Part shown: positions 27,057-37,609 of the stretch, piece after piece
How the letters are laid out: every line of letters begins with the position of its first letter
Numbering within the stretch: position 1 is the first letter of the stretch
Assembly (NCBI RefSeq): GCF_902706285.1
Contig: NZ_CACSKD010000019.1
Coordinates: forward strand, 1 to 64,000
Direction of reading: 5' to 3'
From: Rhizobium sp. 18055
GTDB lineage: Bacteria; Pseudomonadota; Alphaproteobacteria; Rhizobiales; Rhizobiaceae
DNA length: 64,000 bases
Notes under the pieces: model-generated
What the model was told of the DNA's origin: nothing
Databases searched by the model: none
The model's input: only the letters and a program-made list of their open reading frames with translations
Program-made: the position numbers and the translations under genes

Positions 27057-27385
27057 CAGCCGAGCCTCTCCACATAAACGCGAATCCGCCCACCACAGGA
27101 AAGCCCGACCCGCCAGGCCGTCTCGTCGGCCACGCCGAATTCCAGCATTTTCGCCTCGCCACCGGCAATCACGTCGAGCGCTTCAGCGATCACCGCGGCT
27201 TCGACACATCCGCCCGAAACCGACCCTTCGAAATTTCCGTCGCCATCGATCACCAGATGACTACCGACCGGTCGCGGTGCCGAGCCCCACGTCTCGACAA
27301 CCGTGGCGATCGCCACGTCACGGCCAGCCCCATTCCACGCCTCTGCCGTTGCCAGCGGATCGCCGTCCAGAGAACCCACCATCAC
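27056..27385 (-). CDS. XdhC/CoxI N-terminal domain protein
   Basis: A 109-residue protein equal to the XdhC_CoxI domain: VATVVETWGSAPRPVGSHLV-type segment, SVSGGCVEAAVIAEA with the conserved cysteine, and GLSCGGRIRVYVE near the end. It would act with the downstream Rossmann-domain partner in maturing a molybdenum hydroxylase. The start is GTG 27385 or ATG 27382, with AAGGA in range of both. It is the middle of a leftward operon between the flavin reductase gene and the second XdhC gene. Confidence 0.9.
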   Translation of the reverse strand: MMVGSLDGDPLATAEAWNGAGRDVAIATVVETWGSAPRPVGSHLVIDGDGNFEGSVSGGCVEAAVIAEALDVIAGGEAKMLEFGVADETAWRVGLSCGGRIRVYVERLG

Positions 27386-27499
27386 GCACTGTCCTTCGCC
27401 GTCTCGAAATTTCGTCTTGCTGAACCGCCACGATCAACGAAAGCGATGTAGCCGCAGCGGCATGGCTCCGACACCGCAGGTCTTTCGTTCGCGCACACA

Positions 27500-27994
27500 T
27501 TACAGCGTGTGATAATCGCGGTTCATATAGAGAAGCGCCGGCCTTGCCTCGTCGAAGCGCACAGCCACGACCTCGCCGAAAATGACGTGGTGCGTGGTCA
27601 TCTCCTTGATTTCAGTCACCCGGCAATCAAAGGACGCCAGGGCATCAAGCAGCACGGGTGCACCGGTCACCAGCTTGTCGAATTTTCCGGTTGCGAAACG
27701 GTCGTCATTCTCCACCTTCGTCCGACCGGAAAAGGCATCCGCCAGGGCCTGATGATGAGCCCCCAGCGTATTCAGCGCGAACACGCCGCTTCGGAAGAAG
27801 ATTTCATTTTTCGGATTGCTGTTGTTCAGGCAAACCAGAACGGTGGCCGGGCTATCGGATACCGAACAAGCGGCCGTAATCGTCACGCCACGCCGCTGCT
27901 CACCCAATGCCGTCGTCACCAGTTGGACGTGACCGCCGAAGCGGCTCATCGCATCTCTGTAAAGGCTCGGATCGATCGGTTGCTTGCTCAACAA
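27500..27994 (-). CDS. Flavin reductase-like domain protein
   Basis: A 164-residue flavin reductase (FMN-binding split barrel; HpaC/RutF type) that would supply reduced flavin from NAD(P)H to a partner monooxygenase. Typical segments are YRDAMSRFGGHVQLVTT, GVTITAACSVSDSPATVLVC with the flavin contacts, and VLLDALASFDCRV followed by HHVIFGEV. No two-component monooxygenase is adjacent. It lies 114 bases upstream of the CoxI-like gene on the same strand and may head that operon. Confidence 0.88.
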   Translation of the reverse strand: MLSKQPIDPSLYRDAMSRFGGHVQLVTTALGEQRRGVTITAACSVSDSPATVLVCLNNSNPKNEIFFRSGVFALNTLGAHHQALADAFSGRTKVENDDRFATGKFDKLVTGAPVLLDALASFDCRVTEIKEMTTHHVIFGEVVAVRFDEARPALLYMNRDYHTL

Positions 27995-28164
27995 GATTTA
28001 ACTCCATCCGACAAAGCCGGCTCGTATTTCGTCTCACTATGAAGGTGATCAGTTACCTTTTCTACAAACTCCGGGCGAAAAGCGGCCGATCGGTGCGTTT
28101 TTCTTTGACGATCCATGCCGGACGGATAAAAGAGCAGGATAAACAGTAGGGGCGTGCATCCTTC

Positions 28165-29247
28165 ATGACTATCTCGCGTGGCTTGGGTTTTCTACCGCTG
28201 CTGCTTCTGGCAGCCGGAGAATGCCATGCAGCCGGCGTGACGATTGGCGTCGTCGCGCCGCAGGCGGGCAGCTTCGCCGCTCTCGGCGCGCAGATCCGTG
28301 CAGGTGCCGAGGCCAAGATCCGCCAGGACGGCGACACCGTCGTCACAGTCAACGAGCCCTGTGAGGAAAATACCGGTGCCGCAGTTGCCGACGCGCTGAT
28401 TGCCGCCAAGGTGCAGGTGGCGGTCGGGTTCCTCTGCAGCGAAACCTTGGACGGCGCATTGCCAAAGCTCAAGGATGCCAATATCCCCGCCATCACCATC
28501 GCCGTGCGTTCGCGCATTCTGATGGAGGATGCGCTCAAGAACAATTGGCCGCTCTTCCGTCTGGCACCCTCCGACGGCGCCGAAGCGGCAAAAGTCATCG
28601 AGGTGATCCTGCGCGACTGGGCCTCCGATCCGATCGCGCTCGTCGAGGATGGAACCATCCATGGCCGCGAACTGACGGAGGCTGTGCGCAACGCGCTCGA
28701 GGCCCAGGGGCTGAAGCCAGTCTTTACCGATACCTATCGTCCCGGCCAGGACCAGCAGATCGCGCTTGTTCGTCGGCTAAAGAGAGCCGGCGCCACCAAG
28801 GTTTTCATCGGTGGTGATCGCAGCGACGTCGCCATCATCGCCCGCGATGCCAGGAGCGAGAAGATCCCGCTCGTCCTGCTTGGCGGTGATGCCATGCGCG
28901 CCGCAGATCAGCCTCTGGCGCTCGCTGACGGCGTGCTTGCGGTGACACTTCCCGAGTATACCACGCGTGCCGAGGCCTCTTCTGCTTCAACCGGTCTGCG
29001 CGCCGCGTCAATAGAACCTGAAGGTTACGTGCTGCCGGCCTATGCAGCCGTCGAGATATCAATCAAGGCTGCGCAGGCCGCCGCGGCAGACGACAGGCCC
29101 GTTGCCCAGCACCTCGGCGGAATGCCCTTCGACACGGCGATTGGCAAGATCACCTTCGACGGTGGCCATGAACTGGCCGACAACCCATACCAGCTGATGC
29201 AATGGCGCTCCGGGGCATTCGTACCCGCGGACGAGCCGGCGCAATAA
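28165..29247 (+). CDS. Periplasmic branched-chain-amino-acid-type binding protein
   Basis: A 360-residue extracellular ligand-binding protein of the LivJ (Peripla_BP_6) family. The signal peptide is MTISRGLGFLPLLLLAAGEC followed by HAAG; the AAGEC sequence is not a good lipobox, so signal peptidase I processing after HA is likelier. The mature part has GVVAPQAGSFAALGAQIRAG and later VLLGGDAMRAADQPLALADG. Membrane and ATPase subunits of a transporter are not adjacent, so it is an orphan binding protein or works with a distant permease. The ligand is unknown. Confidence 0.85.
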   Translation: MTISRGLGFLPLLLLAAGECHAAGVTIGVVAPQAGSFAALGAQIRAGAEAKIRQDGDTVVTVNEPCEENTGAAVADALIAAKVQVAVGFLCSETLDGALPKLKDANIPAITIAVRSRILMEDALKNNWPLFRLAPSDGAEAAKVIEVILRDWASDPIALVEDGTIHGRELTEAVRNALEAQGLKPVFTDTYRPGQDQQIALVRRLKRAGATKVFIGGDRSDVAIIARDARSEKIPLVLLGGDAMRAADQPLALADGVLAVTLPEYTTRAEASSASTGLRAASIEPEGYVLPAYAAVEISIKAAQAAAADDRPVAQHLGGMPFDTAIGKITFDGGHELADNPYQLMQWRSGAFVPADEPAQ

Positions 29248-29285
29248 CGCCTGCACGCTTCAGGCGCCTTCAACGGAGAGAGACA

Positions 29286-29963
29286 ATGACCCAGCCCATT
29301 CGCATCGCGCCATCAGTGCTGGCCGCCGACTTCGCCAAGCTTGGCCAGGAGGTTCGCGACGTCACCGCCGCCGGCGCCGACTGGATCCACCTCGATGTCA
29401 TGGATGGTCACTTCGTCCCGAACATTTCCTTCGGCCCCGACGTCATCAAGTCGCTGCGCTCCTACACCGACGCCACCTTCGATTGCCACCTGATGATCGC
29501 TCCCGTCGATGATTATCTGGAAGCCTTCGCCAAGGCCGGCTGCGACCGCATCACCATCCACGCCGAAGCCGGCCCGCATCTGCACCGCTCGCTGCAGACC
29601 GTCCGCCATCTCGGCAAGAAGGTCGGCGTCACCCTCAATCCGGCAACGCCACTGTCCGTTTTCGAAAACGTGCTGGATGATATCGACCTGATGCTGATCA
29701 TGTCGGTCAATCCGGGCTTTGGTGGACAGAAGTTCATTCCCGCCATGGCCGACAAGATCGCCGCCGCCAAGTCGCTGATCGGTGACCGACCGATCGATCT
29801 CGAAGTCGATGGCGGCGTGACGATCGAGACGGCAGCGATGATCGGCAAGGCAGGGGCAAACGTTCTGGTCGCCGGCTCGGCAATCTTCAAGGGCGGTTCG
29901 GTCGAAGCCTACACGTCGGCGATAACAGCACTCCGCACTGCCGCCGAAGGCCAGTCCAAGTAA
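29286..29963 (+). CDS. rpe: Ribulose-phosphate 3-epimerase
   Basis: Interconverts ribulose-5-phosphate and xylulose-5-phosphate in the pentose phosphate and Calvin pathways. The 225-residue TIM-barrel protein has the signature WIHLDVMDGHFVPNISFG (metal-binding residues), DCHLMI, MSVNPGFGGQKFI and EVDGGV with the catalytic aspartate. The start is ATG 29286 following GAGAGA. It is followed by a small membrane protein and purB on the same strand. Confidence 0.96.
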   Translation: MTQPIRIAPSVLAADFAKLGQEVRDVTAAGADWIHLDVMDGHFVPNISFGPDVIKSLRSYTDATFDCHLMIAPVDDYLEAFAKAGCDRITIHAEAGPHLHRSLQTVRHLGKKVGVTLNPATPLSVFENVLDDIDLMLIMSVNPGFGGQKFIPAMADKIAAAKSLIGDRPIDLEVDGGVTIETAAMIGKAGANVLVAGSAIFKGGSVEAYTSAITALRTAAEGQSK

Positions 29964-29985
29964 TGCCGACAACCGCGCATCGCTG

Positions 29986-30474
29986 ATGGGCGAACGGCTG
30001 AAGGCGGCGTATCCGCCCTACCCCGATCTCATCATCGGTGCGCTATTGTGGGGCGCCCTGATGCTGGTCTCGGCAATGGCGGCCGTCTATCTCCGCAACG
30101 GCATGCAGACCAGCCACATCGGTGATCTCGCCATCCTCTACTTCGGCGGCGGTCTGCTTGCCTGGCCCTTCATCCTGCTGCTCGGGCGTTTCCTCGCACA
30201 TCGGCGAGCGATCGAGACGCGATTTGCCGCCTTCTTCGTATCGCTATCGGCCTGCACTATCCTGATGACGGCATTTCTGTTTGCGATGGACTACCGGATC
30301 TTCTATTCGCGCTGGCATGCTTCGACCGGCTCGCTGACCTGGTTTTTCCAGCTCGTCTTCACCGGTGCAAGCTCGGTCTATCAGTTCGCCGTGCTCGGTT
30401 TGCCGCTGTTCTTTCCGCTCGGTTTCCTCTGCCTGCTGGCCACGAGTTTTGTACTTGCCAAACGCATGCGTTGA
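29986..30474 (+). CDS. Small four-helix membrane protein, unknown function
   Basis: A 162-residue protein with four predicted TM helices (about 15-36, 46-67, 80-102, 125-155) and short loops. I do not recognise a named family. It starts 22 bases after rpe and ends 62 bases before purB, so it is probably co-transcribed with one or both. Rhizobial chromosomes commonly carry such a gene between rpe and purB (recollection, not checked). Confidence 0.7.
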   Translation: MGERLKAAYPPYPDLIIGALLWGALMLVSAMAAVYLRNGMQTSHIGDLAILYFGGGLLAWPFILLLGRFLAHRRAIETRFAAFFVSLSACTILMTAFLFAMDYRIFYSRWHASTGSLTWFFQLVFTGASSVYQFAVLGLPLFFPLGFLCLLATSFVLAKRMR

Positions 30475-30536
30475 GATTGCCGCGCGTCTTTGCTACACGG
30501 GCGCCAACATTCCTTTTAGAACGAAAGCAGGAAGCC

Positions 30537-31844
<1,308 letters not shown>

Positions 31845-31876
31845 CTTGGCCTTGACTTGGGCCTGATCGGTTGCGA

Positions 31877-32377
31877 TCAACTCTTCGACGGCGCCTTTCG
31901 AGGCGCCGTTTTTCGTTTGTCTTTCGGCGCCTTTGCCGCGCCGATATTCTTGCGGACGGCCGTCGCCGTCTTCGTTGACTTCGGCGCAGCCTCAGCCGCC
32001 GCCTTCTTGGCCTCGCGGCCACCGCTCGCCGCCTTGGCAACCAGCCGATCAAGACGCTTGAGATCCTCCTCATCCAGATTTTCGATGCCGATGAAGCGGT
32101 TCTCGGCATGGCTCGTAAGGATCAGTTCGTCGAGTTTGGCCTGGATGGCGCGGGTGTCGCGCGTCTGGGCGTTCTGGAGCACGAACACCATGAGGAAGGT
32201 GATGATCGTGGTGCCGGTGTTGATCACCAGCTGCCACGTCTCTGAATAATCGAACACCGGGCCGGTCAGAGCCCAGACGACAACAAGCACGAACGCAGCG
32301 ACGAACGCAGCGGGTTTTCCCGCCCACTCAGACGCCTTGGTCGCAAAACGGGTGAAGATGTGCTGCGCGTCAGCCAT
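31877..32377 (-). CDS. Low-affinity iron permease family protein
   Basis: A 166-residue protein with the Iron_permease (PF04120-like) domain: two TM helices (about 22-42 and 52-72) around WALTGPVFDYSETWQLVINT, then VLQNAQTRDTRAIQAKLDEL, the family hallmark. A lysine/alanine-rich cytoplasmic tail (about 120-166) follows. Despite the family name, iron transport is not proven for bacterial members. ATG 32377 with GGGAGG upstream is preferred over a start eight codons earlier. The 3' end overlaps the purB terminator. Confidence 0.87.
   Translation of the reverse strand: MADAQHIFTRFATKASEWAGKPAAFVAAFVLVVVWALTGPVFDYSETWQLVINTGTTIITFLMVFVLQNAQTRDTRAIQAKLDELILTSHAENRFIGIENLDEEDLKRLDRLVAKAASGGREAKKAAAEAAPKSTKTATAVRKNIGAAKAPKDKRKTAPRKAPSKS
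31888..31913 (+). terminator. purB terminator lying inside the convergent gene's 3' end
   Basis: A perfect 9-bp stem (31888-31896 with 31901-31909) with a TTCG loop and five T. The hairpin falls inside the last codons of the convergent membrane-protein gene (31877-32377), encoding part of its lysine/proline-rich C-terminus. Confidence 0.85.
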
Positions 32378-32449
32378 GATTGCCTCCCTCAAAGCTCGCA
32401 CCAGTCAAACTCTGAGAAAGGCATTGTGTTCCGTGTTCAACGTAACGCA

Positions 32450-33253
32450 TCAGACGATTGGTGGCGCAACCAGCTTCCGATAGAGATGCCAGGTCGAGTG
32501 GCCGAGGATCGGAATGGCAAGGGCAAGTCCGATGAAAAGCGGGACCGTCGCCACCGCAAGCGATACCGCAACGATCAGCCCCCAGAAAAACACCGGCACC
32601 GGATTGGCAATTGTCGCCCGCAGCGATGTCTCCATGGCGGCAACCAGACCGATATCCCGGTCAAGCAGGATCGGAAAGGTGACGACCGTCGTCGCCAGCA
32701 CGATGATCGCGAAGCCGAACCCCAGCAGGTTGCCCCACAGGATCAATTGCATACCCTGAGACGTGCCGAACACCTCGGAGGTAAAGTCCGAAATCGTAAG
32801 CGGAAACACCTCGCCGAACACGTTCATGTAAAGCGTTTGCGCTGCCACCAGCCAGACCACGAAAAATGCGAACAACATCAGGCCACCGGTGACGATCGAT
32901 GGAAATGATGGCGACCGGGTGACCCCGAGCGCATGGGTCCACGACGTATCCAGGCCGGTCTCGCGGCGCCGGCTGATCTCGTAGAGGCCGATTGCCGCGA
33001 GCGGCCCCAGCAGGGCAAACCCGGATACAAGCGGAAAGATGATCGGCAGCAGGTTCGCGCTCGATGTAGCAACGGCAAGGACGATACCCGCGATCGGATA
33101 CATCAGACAGAGGAACACGTAATGCGACGGCTTTTCCCTGAAGTCGGTCATGCCGAGCCGCAGCGCGTCGAACACATCGGAAATGCCAATTCTGTTGATG
33201 ACCGGACGCGAATAGACATCGCTCGCACCGGACATGACGTGAAATGCCGTCAT
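32450..33253 (-). CDS. DUF2189 multi-pass membrane protein
   Basis: A 267-residue integral membrane protein with about six helices. It matches the DUF2189 pattern (IGISDVFDALRLGMTDFREK, then PLAAIGLYEISRRRETGLD and VFFWGLIVAVSL). Function is unknown; the family has been loosely compared with cytochrome oxidase subunit I-like proteins. The ATG at 33253 has GGAG six bases upstream. It is followed on the same strand by the iron-permease-family gene after a 72-base gap. Confidence 0.82.
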   Translation of the reverse strand: MTAFHVMSGASDVYSRPVINRIGISDVFDALRLGMTDFREKPSHYVFLCLMYPIAGIVLAVATSSANLLPIIFPLVSGFALLGPLAAIGLYEISRRRETGLDTSWTHALGVTRSPSFPSIVTGGLMLFAFFVVWLVAAQTLYMNVFGEVFPLTISDFTSEVFGTSQGMQLILWGNLLGFGFAIIVLATTVVTFPILLDRDIGLVAAMETSLRATIANPVPVFFWGLIVAVSLAVATVPLFIGLALAIPILGHSTWHLYRKLVAPPIV

Positions 33254-33408
33254 GGCTTTCTCCTCCTCAGCCAGTCAGGCCAGCGGCGATAGCATCGGCG
33301 ACGCCGACATCGAACGCGACCGGCAGTACGTCAACCATAACAAAAATCGGCAGTTCTGTCCTGCTTTCCCTTGACATTGCGATCAAGCTTTCTCACATCG
33401 GCGGCACC

Positions 33409-33963
33409 ATGAAAGCTTCAGACGCCGATATCCTCATTATCCCCGGTTACACCAATTCCGGTCCCGACCACTGGCAGAGCCGATGGGAGGCGAAACTCAG
33501 CACCGCGCGCCGCGTCGAGCAGGCCGAGTGGTCCAAGCCCGTGCGCGATGACTGGGCCGCAAGAATTGCCGAAGAGGTCAACAAATCGACGCGCCCGGTG
33601 GTGCTGGTTGCGCACTCGCTCGGCGTTCCCTCGGTGCTTCATGCAATCCCGCAGTTTCGCAACACGATCGCCGGCGCCTTTCTGGTGGCGCCGCCGGATG
33701 TTGCCAACCCCGATATCCGTCCGAAGCATTTGATGACATTCGGGCCTTACCCACGCGATCCGCTGCCGTTTCCGACCGTTACCGTCGCCAGCCGCAATGA
33801 TCCGTTCGGCACCTACGAGCATGCTGACGACATCGCCGCAAGTTGGGGATCGCTGTTGGTCGATGCGGGAGAGTCCGGCCACATCAACGCGGATTCCGGC
33901 CACGGTCCCTGGCCGGAAGGTACGATGGTGTTTGCGCAGTTTATAAGCCGCCTGAAGCCATAG
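33409..33963 (+). CDS. RBBP9/YdeN-type serine hydrolase
   Basis: An alpha/beta-hydrolase of the RBBP9/YdeN (DUF1749-like) family, 184 residues. It has the opening ILIIPGYTNSGPDHWQSRWE, the nucleophile elbow VAHSLGVPS with serine near residue 70, the aspartate in VASRNDPFGTYEHA and the histidine in SGHINADSGHGPWPEG. The substrate is unknown. The start is taken at the ATG at 33409, just before the conserved region; an open frame continues upstream without family similarity. Confidence 0.87.
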   Translation: MKASDADILIIPGYTNSGPDHWQSRWEAKLSTARRVEQAEWSKPVRDDWAARIAEEVNKSTRPVVLVAHSLGVPSVLHAIPQFRNTIAGAFLVAPPDVANPDIRPKHLMTFGPYPRDPLPFPTVTVASRNDPFGTYEHADDIAASWGSLLVDAGESGHINADSGHGPWPEGTMVFAQFISRLKP

Positions 33964-34000
33964 TTTTCGGCCGGCCCTGGCCACGGCCAATGTCGCCGCG

Positions 34001-34090
34001 CTAATCGCCCTCCCCGCGCACCAAGAACACGCTCGCCAAGCCTGCGAGAACGATGCATTGCATGATGAACATCGGCCAATCCTGAGCCAT
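34001..34090 (-). CDS. 29-residue single-pass membrane peptide
   Basis: A short ORF with an excellent ribosome site (GGAGG, seven bases before the ATG). The peptide begins MAQDWPMFIMQCIVLAGLAS, forms one hydrophobic helix (about 7-24) and ends in a charged tail (RGEGD). No family is recognised. It is too short for routine gene finders and lies convergent to the hydrolase gene, 37 bases past its stop. Confidence 0.5.
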   Translation of the reverse strand: MAQDWPMFIMQCIVLAGLASVFLVRGEGD

Positions 34091-34269
34091 GGCTTTTCCT
34101 CCACGCCGCTTATATAGGGCGGAAAAATGCCTGAGCGCTTTATTTTGCCGTTGTCGGGACCGCATGGCAAATGACATCCGCGAGAGAACTGGACAGACCG
34201 GCACCTTTGCTCTGATATTAAGGTCTATTTAATCCAATAAAAGCACACTGATACACGCCAGACGAGCGA

Positions 34270-36570
34270 GTGCGAGCATTGGACCAGAAGAAGCCTGAGC
34301 AAACATCCGGTTCGAGCAGCGGTGGCGCGTCAATCGTTTCCGCTGACACTATCGATGGACAGGCAGCAGGCCTTGTCGAGCGCGAAAGCCGCTGGAACTA
34401 CGCGCTCGTCGGTTCCGGCCTTGGGGTATGGGACCATAATCTGCGCCTTGGCACCCGGTTTTACTCCGACACCTGGAAAGCCATGCGCGGCATGGCACCC
34501 GACGAAGAGGCAGATGGCGACTACGACGCCTGGATTGCACTGATCCATCCTGACGATCGGGAGTTCGTGGGCAAGGCGATCGATCGCCAGAACGCCGGCG
34601 ATCAGAATTACCAGATCTTCGAGTATCGCGAGCGCCACAAGAACGGTCACTGGATCTGGATCGAGTGCCGCGGCGCCTGCGTCGAATGGGACGCGGACGG
34701 CGTTCCGTTGAGGCTCGTCGGCACAGACACCGATATTACCGCACGCAAGGAGGCGGAGGAACGCCTTGCACATATGTCCCGGCGTCTCGACCTTGCGCTC
34801 GATATCTCAGGCATCGGCGTGTTCGAATCCGACCTTGATGCGGGAACCGTCGAGTGGGATGCGCGCCTGCTCACCATCTATGGAATAAAGGATACCGTGC
34901 GGGCCGCCATTGCCGATGTGTGGACCGAGGCTCTCCATCCTGACGATCGCGACCGGGTCAATGCCACGGTGGCGGAGAATATCGCGCGACAAACCGGTTT
35001 CCACCACGAATTCCGGATCATCCGCGGCGATGGCGCCGAACGTGTCATTCGCGCCAAGGCGGCTTTCTTTATCGACGGCAATGGCCACCGCAAGCTGATC
35101 GGTGCGAACTGGGACGTCACCGAAGAGGTGATGCTGAATGCGGAGCTTCAACGGGCGAAGGATCTCGCCGAAGCCCGCAACATCGAGCTTGAAGCCGCCA
35201 AGGAAAGCATCGAACACCTGGCATTGCACGATTTCCTGACCGGGCTGCCGAACCGACGCTATCTCGATCGCAAACTCGAGGAATATTCCGCGAAGTCCCG
35301 CAATGCCGACCAGTCCCTCGCTGTCCTGCATATCGACCTGGACCGGTTCAAGCAGATCAACGACACACTGGGCCACCGCGCCGGTGACGCCATGCTGAAG
35401 CATGCTGCAACGGTGCTGACCGAAAACGTCCGGCCCGGCGATTTCGTCGCCCGTATCGGCGGCGACGAATTCGTTGTGCTTTGCACTGTGGAGATCACGC
35501 CGAAAAAGATAGCCAACCTTGCCGAGCGGATCGTTCGTGAGCTTGGCCGACCGATACGCTTCGAGCATCATGATTGCCGCTTCGGAGCCAGCGTCGGCAT
35601 CGCCACCGACAGCGGCCCGATGCTCGATGGGAAGCAGCTTCTGCTCAATGCCGATATCGCGCTCTACCGCGCCAAGAGCGGCGGCCGCAACCGCCATGAA
35701 TTCTTTTCCAAGGACGCGCGCCGCCAGGTGATCGCCAGCAAGCGCTTGGCCGATGATATCCTGATCGGCCTGGAGCGCAACGAGTTCGTTCCCTTCTATC
35801 AACCCCAGTTCGATGCGCGCACGCTCGATATCACCGGCGTAGAAACCCTCGCCCGCTGGCAGCATCGTGAACACGGCCTGCTGACGCCGGATCGGTTTCT
35901 GGCAATCGCCGAGGACATCAACGTCGTCGCCACGATCGACGGCGTCATCCTCGAGCAGGCGCTGATCGATCGCGCCAAGTGGGAGAGCGAAGGTATCGTC
36001 ATTCCGAAGATCGCCGTCAATGTCTCCTCCCGGAGACTGGATGATCCGAACCTCGGCAAGAAACTGCGGGCACTGAAGATCGTACCCGGCACGATCGCCT
36101 TCGAGCTGCTGGAATCGATTTCGCTCGACGATTGCGACGACGCCGCCATTGCCAATCTACGGCAATTCCGGCGGCTGGGCATCGATATCGAGATCGACGA
36201 CTTCGGCACCGGACACGCGTCGATCGTCAGCCTGCTGAGGCTCAGCCCCAAGACATTGAAGATCGATCGCGAACTGATCCGCATGCTGCCGACATCAGCC
36301 GAGCAGCGCAAGCTGGTGCGCTCGATCATCGATATCGGACGCTCACTCAGCATCATGGTGACAGCCGAAGGCGTCGAAACCATGGAACACGCCCGGATTC
36401 TCCGTGATCTCGGATGCGACGTGTTGCAGGGCTATGCGCTCGCCCGCCCCATGCCGGCCATGCAGATCCCGGCTTTCGTGCGGGCCGCCAGCTGGCGCCA
36501 GGTTGCTCCAGCGACCCAGGGCCATCACCCAATCTCGGGCAAGCCGGCCAAGGCATCGGCGTCCAAATAA
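34270..36570 (+). CDS. PAS-PAS-GGDEF-EAL cyclic-di-GMP signalling protein
   Basis: A 766-residue soluble protein. Two PAS_3-type sensor domains (about 45-165 and 175-295) are followed by a coiled linker, a GGDEF domain with intact GGDEF (about residue 397) and an EAL domain (about 505-745). The EAL motif reads ETL within GVETLARWQH, keeping the catalytic glutamate. DFGTGHASI matches the metal-binding DDFGTG loop. Both making and breaking c-di-GMP are possible. The start is a GTG; upstream signals are weak. There is no membrane segment. Confidence 0.92.
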   Translation: MRALDQKKPEQTSGSSSGGASIVSADTIDGQAAGLVERESRWNYALVGSGLGVWDHNLRLGTRFYSDTWKAMRGMAPDEEADGDYDAWIALIHPDDREFVGKAIDRQNAGDQNYQIFEYRERHKNGHWIWIECRGACVEWDADGVPLRLVGTDTDITARKEAEERLAHMSRRLDLALDISGIGVFESDLDAGTVEWDARLLTIYGIKDTVRAAIADVWTEALHPDDRDRVNATVAENIARQTGFHHEFRIIRGDGAERVIRAKAAFFIDGNGHRKLIGANWDVTEEVMLNAELQRAKDLAEARNIELEAAKESIEHLALHDFLTGLPNRRYLDRKLEEYSAKSRNADQSLAVLHIDLDRFKQINDTLGHRAGDAMLKHAATVLTENVRPGDFVARIGGDEFVVLCTVEITPKKIANLAERIVRELGRPIRFEHHDCRFGASVGIATDSGPMLDGKQLLLNADIALYRAKSGGRNRHEFFSKDARRQVIASKRLADDILIGLERNEFVPFYQPQFDARTLDITGVETLARWQHREHGLLTPDRFLAIAEDINVVATIDGVILEQALIDRAKWESEGIVIPKIAVNVSSRRLDDPNLGKKLRALKIVPGTIAFELLESISLDDCDDAAIANLRQFRRLGIDIEIDDFGTGHASIVSLLRLSPKTLKIDRELIRMLPTSAEQRKLVRSIIDIGRSLSIMVTAEGVETMEHARILRDLGCDVLQGYALARPMPAMQIPAFVRAASWRQVAPATQGHHPISGKPAKASASK

Positions 36571-36798
36571 ATCATTGCAAAACGCGGGCAGCAACGACCG
36601 GTCGTTTCGCGAATGCTCAAAACGCTGTAAACTGACCCTTCAGAACCTTCGATTCTCTTAGCGGCCATCCGGAGACCGGAATCCGGGGAAGGAGTGACAG
36701 GCGGATTGTGAAACCCTCGCTTTTCCTTTAAGGGGACGCCACGAGATCGATCCACTCGCGCTAATCCCAAGAGCGCCAACGACAAGAGAATAATCGCA

Positions 36799-37563
36799 AT
36801 GAACCGTCGCCGCCGTATTTACGAGGGCAAGGCCAAGATTCTGTATGAGGGACCCGAGCCAGGCACGCTGATCCAGTTCTTCAAGGACGATGCCACCGCC
36901 TTCAACAAGAAGAAGCACGAAGTCATTGATGGCAAGGGCGTTCTGAACAACCGCATCTGCGAGTTCATCTTCAACCATCTGAACAAGATCGGCATCCCGA
37001 CGCACTTCATCCGCCGCCTCAACATGCGCGAGCAGTTGATCCGCGAAGTCGAGATGATCCCGCTTGAGATCGTCGTGCGCAACGTCGCTGCCGGCTCGCT
37101 GTCGAAGCGCCTGGGCATCGACGAAGGCGTGGTCCTGCCGCGCTCGATCATCGAATTCTATTACAAGTCCGACGCGCTCGAAGACCCGATGGTTTCAGAA
37201 GAGCACATCACCGCTTTCGGCTGGGCCAACCCCGCAGAACTCGACGACATCATGGCGCTGGCGATCCGCGTCAACGATTTCATGACCGGCCTGTTCCTCG
37301 GCGTCGGCATCCAGCTCGTCGATTTCAAGATCGAATGCGGTCGCCTTTATGAAGGCGACATGATGCGCATCGTGCTGGCCGACGAGATCTCGCCGGATAG
37401 CTGCCGTCTCTGGGACATCGACACCCAGGAGAAGATGGACAAGGACCGGTTCCGTCGCGACCTCGGCGGGCTTCTCGAAGCCTACTCGGAAGTGGCGCGC
37501 CGCCTCGGCATCATCAACGAGAACGAGCCTGTGCGCGGCACCGGCCCGGTGCTCGTCAAGTAA
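36799..37563 (+). CDS. purC: SAICAR synthetase
   Basis: Ligates aspartate to CAIR in purine synthesis. The 254-residue protein begins with the ATP-loop pattern RRRIYEGKAKILYEGPEPGT, has LEIVVRNVAAGSLSKRLGI and the signature LVDFKIECGR (about 174-183) and DEISPDSCRLWD (about 195-206). It starts a rightward run with purS and purQ. The 228 bases before it are probably promoter and leader; I see no named riboswitch there. Confidence 0.96.
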   Translation: MNRRRRIYEGKAKILYEGPEPGTLIQFFKDDATAFNKKKHEVIDGKGVLNNRICEFIFNHLNKIGIPTHFIRRLNMREQLIREVEMIPLEIVVRNVAAGSLSKRLGIDEGVVLPRSIIEFYYKSDALEDPMVSEEHITAFGWANPAELDDIMALAIRVNDFMTGLFLGVGIQLVDFKIECGRLYEGDMMRIVLADEISPDSCRLWDIDTQEKMDKDRFRRDLGGLLEAYSEVARRLGIINENEPVRGTGPVLVK

Positions 37564-37609
37564 CATATTCGGCCAATAAGACATTCGCTAAGAAGACAGG
37601 GAAGACAAA

